From CADEEN01 sp035716845 (GTDB taxonomy: Bacteria > Pseudomonadota > Gammaproteobacteria > Burkholderiales > Burkholderiaceae_C): 11,343 nt of DNA. The DNA lies in NCBI GenBank assembly GCA_035716845.1, contig DASTJE010000029.1:1-11343 (forward strand). Direction: 5' to 3'. The notes under the pieces were generated by a model, which was not told where the DNA came from, did no database searches, and saw nothing but the letters and a program-made list of their open reading frames with translations. Below are positions 1 to 6,205 of the stretch, in pieces; position 1 is the stretch's first letter, and each line of letters begins with the position of its first letter. The translations under genes and the position numbers were made by a program.

Positions 1-132
1 AACTACAAGTTCACCGTGCTCAACAACGAGAACGTGTGGGCCAAGGCGATGAACCGCGTGCTCAACGAGAAGGTGCCGGTGGACCGCGCGGTCGACGAGA
101 TGATCGCCCGCATCAAGCAGGTCGCGAATTAA
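1..132 (+). CDS. ABC sugar transporter solute-binding protein, C-terminal fragment
   Basis: Only the last 43 residues and the TAA stop (130-132) are inside the window; the gene begins upstream. The peptide runs from NYKFTVLNNENVWAKAMNRV to IARIKQVAN. It is an amphipathic helical tail (VDRAVDEMIARIKQ) of the kind that closes extracellular solute-binding proteins of family 1, where a terminal helix pattern A-x-x-R-V-L-x-E-x-x-x-x-x-A-V-D-E is common. The call rests mostly on context: it lies directly before two MalF/MalG-like permeases and an ATPase on the same strand, the usual CUT1 order. It would act in the periplasm, delivering the substrate to the permease pair. No ligand can be inferred from this fragment. 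It is separated from the first permease by 114 bases that contain two strong hairpins. Confidence 0.72.
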   Translation, partial: NYKFTVLNNENVWAKAMNRVLNEKVPVDRAVDEMIARIKQVAN

Positions 133-148
133 GCCCCCCCCCGGAGCG

Positions 149-200
149 CCAGCGGCGCGCCCCCGGGGCGCCGCTGGTGGTCCGGCAAAGCCGGATCCAC
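149..200 (+). repeat. Tandem strong hairpins in the gap after the binding-protein gene
   Basis: The 114-base gap 133-246 holds two adjacent inverted repeats. The first has a perfect 10-base stem, CCAGCGGCGC (149-158) with GCGCCGCTGG (168-177), around a 9-base loop. The second has the stem TCCGGC (181-186) with GCCGGA (190-195) around an AAA loop. It is extended by GTGG (177-180) pairing with CCAC (197-200) across a bulged T at 196, and G177 is shared with the first stem. There is no T-run, so this is not a classical intrinsic terminator. By analogy with the hairpins between malE and malF in enteric bacteria, it could protect or trim the upstream binding-protein message so that this protein is made in excess over the membrane parts. 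That role is inference. Confidence 0.65.
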
Positions 201-246
201 GGCGGCCGCTTGAACGGGCTCGCTGGCGCTTTGCCCTGAGGACGCT

Positions 247-1110
247 ATGAGTACTGCCGTTGCACCGCCATGGCGCACTCCCGCCGCCAAGCCGCTCAGC
301 TCCTGGGAGCGCTGGGGCCGCGTGCTCGTGCTGCCCTACCTGCTGGTGTTCGTGGTCTTCGTGCTCTACCCGGTGGGCTACGGGCTGTGGCTGGCACGCG
401 ATCCGGACAGCTACCGGCGCCTGGCCGCCGACCCGATCTTCTTCCGCACCGCCGTCAACACGCTGGTGTTCCTGCTGGTGGCCATCAACCTGAAGATGGT
501 GGTCGCGCTGGGCCTGTCGGGCTTCTTCGTGCAATCGCGCTGGTGGATCAGGATCCTGTCGGTGATCTTCATCCTGCCCTGGGCGGTGCCCAGCATCCCG
601 ACCATCCTGTCGGTGCGCTTCATGCTCAACCCCGAGTGGGGCGTGATCAACAGCACCTACTTCCGGCTCACCGGCCTGGACGGGCCCAACTGGCTCAACG
701 ACCCGACGCTGGCGCTGACCTTCTCGATGCTGATGCACATCTGGAAGAGCCTGCCCTTCTGGACCCTGATCCTGGTGGCGGGCCGCCTGGCGATCCCGGC
801 CGAGCAGTACGAGGCGGCCAGTGTCGACGGCGCCTCGCGCTGGCAGAAGTTCCGCTTCATCACCTGGCCGGCGATGCGCTCGCTCTACCTCACCTCGGTG
901 ATCCTGTCGACGATCTGGACGCTGGGCGACTTCAACAGCGTGTACCTGCTGACCGGCGGCGGCCCGGCCGACCTCACGCACGTGCTGGCCACGCTGGGCA
1001 TCCGCTACCTGCGGCTGGACGAGATCGACCTCGCCATGGCGTCCATCGTCGCCTCGCTGCCGCTGGTGCTGCCCCTGGTGTACTTCATGATGAAACGGCT
1101 GTCGAAATGA
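247..1110 (+). CDS. CUT1-type sugar ABC transporter permease, MalF-like
   Basis: This is a 287-residue inner-membrane permease, one half of the channel that pairs with the next gene product. The start is ATG 247, preceded by GAGGA at 237-241. The membrane segments begin at about residue 26 (VLVLPYLLVFVVFVLYPVGY), and the protein shows the usual six-helix pattern of short MalF/UgpA-like proteins. The cytoplasmic EAA loop, which docks on the ATPase, is clear at E189-A190-A191-x-x-D-G195, followed by W-P at about 207-208. A late GDFNSVYLLTGGGP stretch is typical of this family. The loop between helix 1 and the F-x-x-x-x-x-N-T-L motif (about 66-74) is short. The usual S-F-x-x-x-x-x-x-x-F-V-G-L-x-N-Y section is reduced to LARDPDSYRRL. 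The substrate is unknown; a sugar or sugar acid is inferred from the downstream enzymes. Confidence 0.93.
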   Translation: MSTAVAPPWRTPAAKPLSSWERWGRVLVLPYLLVFVVFVLYPVGYGLWLARDPDSYRRLAADPIFFRTAVNTLVFLLVAINLKMVVALGLSGFFVQSRWWIRILSVIFILPWAVPSIPTILSVRFMLNPEWGVINSTYFRLTGLDGPNWLNDPTLALTFSMLMHIWKSLPFWTLILVAGRLAIPAEQYEAASVDGASRWQKFRFITWPAMRSLYLTSVILSTIWTLGDFNSVYLLTGGGPADLTHVLATLGIRYLRLDEIDLAMASIVASLPLVLPLVYFMMKRLSK

Positions 1111-1180
1111 GCGCCGCATGGCCGTTCCAAAGGCGCTCGCTCCCCCTCGGGGGGACGGCGCGCAGCGCCAAGGGGGCGCA
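1111..1180 (+). repeat. Intergenic GC palindromic element between the two permease genes (copy B)
   Basis: The 70-base gap carries a nearly symmetrical C/G block (CCCCC at 1142-1146, G-run at 1149-1154). A perfect hairpin GGCGC-GCA-GCGCC (1157-1169) follows, and then AAGGGGG (1170-1176), just before the ATG at 1181. The same order is seen upstream of the MalG-like gene of the minus operon: C5, a 2-base spacer, a G-run, CGGCG, a hairpin, a G-run and then ATG. Read in frame, this gap gives a low-complexity peptide beginning MAVPKALAPPRGDG. That peptide is not homologous to permease sequence and should not be added to the protein. I recall elements of this general type as abundant in Comamonadaceae intergenic regions, but a genome count is needed to confirm it here. 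Confidence 0.65.
1170..1176 (+). promoter_or_regulatory. Ribosome binding site supplied by the repeat, sets start at 1181
   Basis: AAGGGGG ends 4 bases before ATG 1181 and is the only purine-rich stretch correctly placed for a start in this frame. The alternative ATG at 1118 lies inside the repeat and would add 21 repeat-encoded residues ahead of MTRLTLKKVS. The G-run is the 3' edge of the palindromic element, so the repeat appears to provide the translation signal. Confidence 0.55.
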
Positions 1181-2032
1181 ATGACCCGCCTGACGCTGAA
1201 GAAGGTCTCGATCGAAGCCCAGCTGCTGCTGGTGGGCATCCCGGTGCTGCTGTGGACGCTGATCCCGATCTACCACATGTTCCTGTTCGCGATCTCCGAG
1301 CGCGACCAGGCCACCTCCGGCCGTCTGTGGCCCGCCAACCCGACGCTGCAGAACTTCGACATCGTGTTCCAGCAGAAGCACTTCTACCTGAACCACTTCT
1401 GGCAGCAGATGGGCAACAGCGTGGTGATCGCGCTGGCGGTGGGCGCGATCACGCTGTTCGTCGCCACCTGCGCGGCCTTCGCGATCAGCCGCCTCAAGGT
1501 GCGCGGCGGCCGCACGGTGATGAACCTGGCGCTGTTCACCTACTTCATCCCGGCGGCCTTCCTCGCCGTGCCGATGTACAAGACGATGGGCGTGTACGGG
1601 CTGCTGAACCACCAGTGGTCGCTGATCCTGGCGATGGTGACCATCGCCTCGCCCTACTGCATCTGGGTGCTCAAGCAGGCCTCCGACAAGCTGCCCGCCG
1701 AGCTGGACGAGGCCGCCCGCATGGACGGCGCCGGGCCGCTGCAGCTGTTCCGCCTCGTGTACCTGCCGCTGATGGTGCCCTCGCTCGTGGCCGTGGGCAC
1801 CTACTCGCTGCTGCTGGCGTGGAACGAGTACCTGTACGCCTTCCTGCTGCTGTCCAAGGACACCGACGTCACGCTCGCGGTGGCGCTGGGCAGCTTCCTG
1901 TCGGCCGACGACTCGCCCTGGGAGCTGCTGATGGCCACCGGCCTCGTCTACGCGCTGCCGCCGGCGGCGATCTACTACGCCTTCAAGCGCTACATGGTGT
2001 CGGGCCTGACGGCCGGTGCGGTGAAGAGCTGA
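1181..2032 (+). CDS. CUT1-type sugar ABC transporter permease, MalG-like
   Basis: This is a 283-residue inner-membrane permease that pairs with the preceding MalF-like protein. I chose ATG 1181 (MTRLTLKKVS) because the upstream in-frame residues are translation of an intergenic repeat. The first membrane helix is at about residues 14-37 (LLLVGIPVLLWTLIPIYHMFLF). The conserved family features follow: an N-S motif at about 79-80 at the start of helix 2, AFAISRLKVRGG at about 99-110, and the EAA loop at E177-A178-A179-x-M-D-G183 ending in Y-L-P-L. AWNEYLYAFLLL in the second half is the MalG-type signature. The C-terminus GLTAGAVKS matches the common G-x-T-x-G-A-V-K-G/S ending. The gap to the ATPase gene is 8 bases, so the two genes are surely co-transcribed. 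Confidence 0.94.
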   Translation: MTRLTLKKVSIEAQLLLVGIPVLLWTLIPIYHMFLFAISERDQATSGRLWPANPTLQNFDIVFQQKHFYLNHFWQQMGNSVVIALAVGAITLFVATCAAFAISRLKVRGGRTVMNLALFTYFIPAAFLAVPMYKTMGVYGLLNHQWSLILAMVTIASPYCIWVLKQASDKLPAELDEAARMDGAGPLQLFRLVYLPLMVPSLVAVGTYSLLLAWNEYLYAFLLLSKDTDVTLAVALGSFLSADDSPWELLMATGLVYALPPAAIYYAFKRYMVSGLTAGAVKS

Positions 2033-2040
2033 GGAACCCC

Positions 2041-3093
<1,053 letters not shown>

Positions 3094-3096
<3 letters not shown>

Positions 3097-3113
3097 GCCG
3101 GCGCCTTGGCTCA
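3094..3113 (+). repeat. Hairpin spanning the ATPase stop codon
   Basis: TGAGCC (3094-3099, containing the TGA stop) pairs perfectly with GGCTCA (3108-3113) around an 8-base loop. No T-run follows, so it is at most a weak terminator, or an mRNA-stability element at the boundary between the transporter and enzyme halves of the operon. It could also be chance pairing in GC-rich DNA. Confidence 0.4.
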
Positions 3114-3139
3114 TGAGCACGCCGGGCCGTCCTCCCAAG

Positions 3140-3170
3140 TGCCCACCCCCGGAGCGCGCAGCGCGCAGGG
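3140..3170 (+). repeat. Short GC palindromic element before the gluconokinase gene (copy C)
   Basis: This stretch begins with a C-run (from about 3142), then has the symmetrical block GCGCGC-A-GCGCGC (3154-3166), then AGGG (3167-3170) and the GTG start at 3178. It resembles the 3' half of the element at 1142-1176: both run GGA, a G/C-only hairpin containing GCGCGCAGCGC, and then A-G-G-G before a start codon. It is shorter and lacks the preceding G-run, so it may be a degenerate copy. Confidence 0.5.
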
Positions 3171-3177
3171 TCGTCCG

Positions 3178-3687
3178 GTGAGCGCCCCCTGCATCGTCGT
3201 GATGGGCGTGTGCGGCTGCGGCAAGACCACCGTCGGCCGCCTGCTGGCGCAGGCCCTGGGGCTGCCCTTCGTCGAGGGCGACGACCTGCACCCGCCGCGC
3301 AACGTGGCGCTGATGGCCGCCGGCACCGCGCTCACCGACGACGACCGGCGCGAATGGCTCGCGCGCGTGGCCGACGTGCTCGCCGAGGCGGCCCGCGGCA
3401 CCGGTGCGGTGGTGTCGTGCTCCGCGCTGCGGCGCAGCTACCGCGACCGCCTGCGCGCCGGCGCCCCCGGGATGCAGCTCGTCTGGCTGCACGGCGCGCC
3501 GGCTTTGCTGGCCGAGCGCCTGGCCGGCCGCAGCGGGCACTACATGCCGCCCACGCTGCTGCCCAGCCAGCTCGCGACGCTGGAGCCGCCCGCGCCCGAC
3601 GAGCTCGCGCTCGCGCTCGACATCGCTGCGCCGGTCGCGGAACTCGCCGACGCGGCGCGGCGCCACTTCGAGAAGGCCCACGCATGA
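3178..3687 (+). CDS. gntK: Gluconokinase (GntK/IdnK type)
   Basis: This 169-residue cytosolic kinase phosphorylates D-gluconate to 6-phosphogluconate, feeding the Entner-Doudoroff and pentose phosphate routes. I chose GTG 3178 because AGGG (3167-3170) sits 7 bases upstream and the resulting length fits the family (about 165-175). The longer TTG 3106 reading only adds repeat-derived residues. The P-loop is GVCGCGKTT (10-18); Cys replaces the Ser residues of the usual GVSGSGKST, but Gly and Lys are kept. Family motifs follow: VEGDDLHPPRN, the D-x-DR-x-x-WL segment (TDDDRREWL), VSCSALRRSYRDRLR, and the C-terminal HYMPPTLLPSQLATLEPP. The last four are diagnostic for gluconokinase rather than shikimate or adenylate kinase. 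Its stop overlaps the next ATG (ATGA, 3684-3687), implying translational coupling with the dehydrogenase. Confidence 0.93.
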   Translation: MSAPCIVVMGVCGCGKTTVGRLLAQALGLPFVEGDDLHPPRNVALMAAGTALTDDDRREWLARVADVLAEAARGTGAVVSCSALRRSYRDRLRAGAPGMQLVWLHGAPALLAERLAGRSGHYMPPTLLPSQLATLEPPAPDELALALDIAAPVAELADAARRHFEKAHA

Positions 3688-4454
3688 TCACCGCCCACAC
3701 CTTCCGGCTCGACGGCCGCCTCGCCCTCGTGACCGGCTCCTCGGCCGGCATCGGCCTGGCGCTGGCGCGCGCGCTCGGCCAGGCCGGCGCCGCGCTGGTG
3801 CTCAACGGCCGCGATGCCGGCCGGCTGGCCGCCGCAGCGGCGCTGTTGCGCAGCGAAGGCCTGGTCGTGCACGAACGCGCCTTCGACGTGACGCAGCACG
3901 ACGAGGTGGCCGCCGCCGTCGCGGCGATCGAGGCCGAGGCCGGGCCGATCGAGATCCTCGTCAACAACGCCGGCATGCAGCGGCGCGCGCCGTTCCAGGA
4001 CTTCCCGGCCGAGGACTGGGCCACGCTGATGCGCACCAACCTCGACAGCATCTTCCACGTCGGCCAGGCGGTGGCGCGCCACATGATCGCGCGCGGGCGC
4101 GGTCGCATCATCAACATCTGCTCGGTCATGAGCGAGCTGGGGCGCCCGGGCATCGCGCCCTACACGGCCAGCAAGGGCGGCGTGAAGATGCTGACCAAGG
4201 CGATGGCGATCGACCTCGCACCGCACGGCCTGAACGTCAACGGCATCGGCCCGGGCTACTTCAAGACCGAGCTCAACCGTGCCCTGGTCGACGACGAGAA
4301 GTTCAGCCAGTGGCTGGTGGGTCGCACGCCCGGCCGCCGCTGGGGCGAGCTGGAGGACCTGGGCGGCGCGGCCGTGTTCCTGGCCAGCGACGCCTCGCGC
4401 TTCGTCAACGGCCACATCCTGTACGTCGACGGCGGCATCACCGCGTCGCTGTGA
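3684..4454 (+). CDS. Gluconate 5-dehydrogenase / 5-ketogluconate reductase (SDR family)
   Basis: This 256-residue classical short-chain dehydrogenase probably interconverts D-gluconate and 5-keto-D-gluconate in the cytosol, as IdnO/Gno does. The Rossmann motif TGSSAGIG is at 17-24, NNAG at 94-97, the structural Asn at 119, and the catalytic Ser147, Tyr160 and Lys164 (YTASK) are all present. Arg43 after the second strand (NGRD) suggests NADP(H). Segments match what I know of IdnO closely: NNAGMQRRAPFQDFP, INICSVMSELGR, GPGYFKTELNRALVDDEKF, WLVGRTPGRRWG and FVNGHILYVDGG. These go beyond generic SDR conservation. Position directly behind gluconokinase supports the role: reduction of ketogluconate yields the kinase substrate. 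The gene overlaps both neighbours by 4 bases. A related polyol or ketoaldonate substrate remains possible. Confidence 0.87.
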   Translation: MITAHTFRLDGRLALVTGSSAGIGLALARALGQAGAALVLNGRDAGRLAAAAALLRSEGLVVHERAFDVTQHDEVAAAVAAIEAEAGPIEILVNNAGMQRRAPFQDFPAEDWATLMRTNLDSIFHVGQAVARHMIARGRGRIINICSVMSELGRPGIAPYTASKGGVKMLTKAMAIDLAPHGLNVNGIGPGYFKTELNRALVDDEKFSQWLVGRTPGRRWGELEDLGGAAVFLASDASRFVNGHILYVDGGITASL

Positions 4455-5236
4455 CCACGCCCCGCGCGGCCCGCATGATCAAGAACGTCCACGGCCACAC
4501 GCTCGACCTGCTGGGCGAGGCGATCATGGCCGGCCGCTACCCGCCGGGCTCGACCATGCCGCCGGAGACCGCGCTGTGCGAGGAGCTGGGCGTCAGCCGC
4601 ACCGTGGTGCGCGAGGCGGTCAAGTCGCTCGTCGCCAAGGGCCTGGTGGTCACCGGCCCCAAGGTCGGCACGCGCGTGATGCCCGAGGAGCACTGGAACT
4701 GGTTCGACCCGTCGGTGGTGGTCTGGCGCTCGCGCCTCGGCCTGACGCCCGAGTTCCTGCGCGACCTGCAGGAGCTGCGCCGCGTGGTCGAGCCCGCCGG
4801 CGTGCGGCTGGCGGCCGAGCGCGCCACGGCCGCCGACATCGCCGAGATCGAGAGCGCGTACGCGGCGATGAAGCAGGCCATCGAGCACGGCGGCGACTAC
4901 GTCAGCAACGACCTGCGCTTCCACCAGGGCCTGCTGCGCGCGGCGCACAACCGCATGATCGTGCAGATGAGCAAGGCGCTGGGCGCGCTGCTGCGCACCA
5001 GCTTCGAGATCAGCACGACGCGCCCCGACGGGCCGGCCTCGTCGCTGCCGCTGCATCGCGCGGTGCTCGACGCGGTGATCGCGCGCAACCCCGCGAAGGC
5101 CGAGCGCGCGAGCCTGGTGCTGATCGACGGCGCCAAGGAGGACATCGACGCCGTGCTCGCCCGACGGCGGCGGCGCCTGCCCTCGCTGTCGCAGCCGGCC
5201 TCGCGCCTGAAGGCGCCGCGCAAGAGCGCGTCGTAG
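4451..5236 (+). CDS. GntR-family transcriptional regulator, FadR subfamily (FCD domain)
   Basis: This 261-residue repressor-type regulator starts at GTG 4451, which overlaps the preceding stop as GTGA; ATG 4475 (253 residues) is the alternative. The N-terminal winged helix (about 15-78) carries MAGRYPPGSTMPPE, then LGVSRTVVREAVKSL (recognition helix) and the wing KGLVVTGPKVGTRV. It is followed by W-N-W-F-D-P, a motif I associate with DgoR-like sugar-acid regulators. The C-terminal helical FCD domain (about 100-230) shows likely metal or ligand residues D154 and H158 (NDLRFHQGLL) and H202 (LPLHRAVLDAV). The last expected histidine of the four appears to be Gly227. The basic tail (ARRRRRLP and beyond) is low complexity. 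As last gene of the operon it probably responds to gluconate, ketogluconate or a downstream acid and controls its own operon. It might also control the convergent one. The effector is not visible from sequence. Confidence 0.93.
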   Translation: MTTPRAARMIKNVHGHTLDLLGEAIMAGRYPPGSTMPPETALCEELGVSRTVVREAVKSLVAKGLVVTGPKVGTRVMPEEHWNWFDPSVVVWRSRLGLTPEFLRDLQELRRVVEPAGVRLAAERATAADIAEIESAYAAMKQAIEHGGDYVSNDLRFHQGLLRAAHNRMIVQMSKALGALLRTSFEISTTRPDGPASSLPLHRAVLDAVIARNPAKAERASLVLIDGAKEDIDAVLARRRRRLPSLSQPASRLKAPRKSAS

Positions 5237-5242
5237 CGCGCC

Positions 5243-5261
5243 GGACGGCGATCCGCCGTCC
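5243..5261. terminator. Probable bidirectional terminator between convergent operons
   Basis: A perfect 8-base stem, GGACGGCG (5243-5250) with CGCCGTCC (5254-5261), encloses a 3-base ATC loop. It lies in the 48-base gap between the GntR stop (plus) and the dehydrogenase stop (minus), where a terminator for both strands is expected. No clear T-run follows on either strand, so termination may be Rho-assisted, or the hairpin may only protect 3' ends. Confidence 0.62.
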
Positions 5262-5284
5262 CCTGCGTCGCTTCGTCGTGCCCC

Positions 5285-6205
5285 TCAGGCCCCGCCCGCC
5301 TCGCGCGCGGGGGCCAGGCCGTTGTGCTGCGCCACGAAGTCGGCCAGCATCGGCACGAAGCGCGCGCCCTCGCCGGCGGCCTCCATGGCGGCGAAACCGT
5401 TCTTCACCAGGGCCTGGAGGTTGTTCACCGCGCCGACCTCGTTGGCCATCGCGGCGAGATAGCGCATGTCCTTGTGCGCGTTCGAGATGGTGAACGCGTG
5501 CGCGTTGGGCTGGCCGAGGCTCCACTGGATGAAGGTGTCGTAGAAACCGCAGCGCATGCGGCCCGCGCCGACGACGCTGTGGAACTGCTCCACCGAGAGC
5601 CCCGCCTTGCGCGCGATGGCCAGGGCCTCGCTGTAGAGGGCGGCATAGCCCATCGCGACGAAGTTGTTGACCAGCTTCATCTTGTGGCCCAGGCCCAGCG
5701 GCCCCAGGTGCACGACATGGCCGGCCCAGCAGCGCAGCACCGGCTCGATGGCCCGGAAGGTGGCCTCGTCGCAGCCGACCATGGTGTCGAGCGTGCCCTC
5801 CTCGGCCTCCTTGGGCGTGCGCGACAGCGGCGCGTCGACCAGCGTCATGCCGGCGGCTTCGAGCTCCTGGCCGAGCGCCAGCGTCGACACCGGGTTCGAC
5901 GTCGAGCAGTCGATGACGACCAGGCCGCGCTTGCCGCTCGCGATCACGCCGTCGGGGCCGCGCAGGTTGGCCTCCACCTGCGGCGAGCCCGTCACGCACA
6001 GGTGGACGATGTCGCATTGCGCCGCGAGCTCGCGCGGCGTCTTCGCCTCCGTGGCGCCGAGCGACTTGAGGTGCTCCACCGGCTCGCGGTTGCGGTGCCC
6101 GAGCACCACCAGCGGGTGGCCCTTGAGCAGCAGGTTCTTGGCCATGCCGTGGCCCATCAGGCCCACGCCGATGAAGCCCACCGTCGGCTTGCTTGCCTCG
6201 CTCAT
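5285..6205 (-). CDS. NAD(P)-dependent beta-hydroxyacid dehydrogenase with Arg-Thr substrate loop
   Basis: This 306-residue cytosolic enzyme belongs to the 3-hydroxyisobutyrate dehydrogenase family. The Rossmann motif is G13-x-G15-x-M-G18 (FIGVGLMGHGMAKNL). H37-R38 after the second strand favours NADP(H). The catalytic Lys177 and Asn181 lie in HKMKLVNNF, and an A-H-K-D motif lies further on. The substrate loop is unusual: the family DAPVSGG is DAPLSRT here (124-130), putting Arg129-Thr130 where two glycines normally hold the carboxylate. An Arg-Thr at this place is what I recall of YihU-type sulfolactaldehyde reductase, so the substrate may carry a sulfonate or other extra anionic group. That is inference. 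Start ATG 6205 has GGAG upstream and overlaps the preceding stop by 4 bases, so translation is probably coupled. Generic relatives include tartronate semialdehyde reductase. Confidence 0.88.
   Translation of the reverse strand: MSEASKPTVGFIGVGLMGHGMAKNLLLKGHPLVVLGHRNREPVEHLKSLGATEAKTPRELAAQCDIVHLCVTGSPQVEANLRGPDGVIASGKRGLVVIDCSTSNPVSTLALGQELEAAGMTLVDAPLSRTPKEAEEGTLDTMVGCDEATFRAIEPVLRCWAGHVVHLGPLGLGHKMKLVNNFVAMGYAALYSEALAIARKAGLSVEQFHSVVGAGRMRCGFYDTFIQWSLGQPNAHAFTISNAHKDMRYLAAMANEVGAVNNLQALVKNGFAAMEAAGEGARFVPMLADFVAQHNGLAPAREAGGA

Noticed and set aside
36..239. 67-residue open frame covering the first intergenic gap
   Set aside because: It starts inside the binding-protein gene in another frame and runs through the hairpins. 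Its composition is Arg/Pro/Gly low complexity with no ribosome site.
1118..1180. N-terminal extension of the MalG-like permease from ATG 1118
   Set aside because: The added residues (MAVPKALAPPRGDG and following) are translation of the palindromic repeat, with no membrane or permease character. ATG 1181 has a better placed G-rich ribosome site.
3106..3177. Longer gluconokinase from TTG 3106
   Set aside because: The extra 24 residues come from the intergenic repeat, and the family starts a few residues before the P-loop. GTG 3178 has AGGG at the right distance.
5288..5315. GGCCCC ... GGGGCC inverted repeat at the 3' end of the Arg-Thr dehydrogenase gene
   Set aside because: It encodes the last residues of the protein, has a long loop, and may be simple GC-rich chance pairing. 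The 5243-5261 hairpin in the gap is the better terminator candidate.
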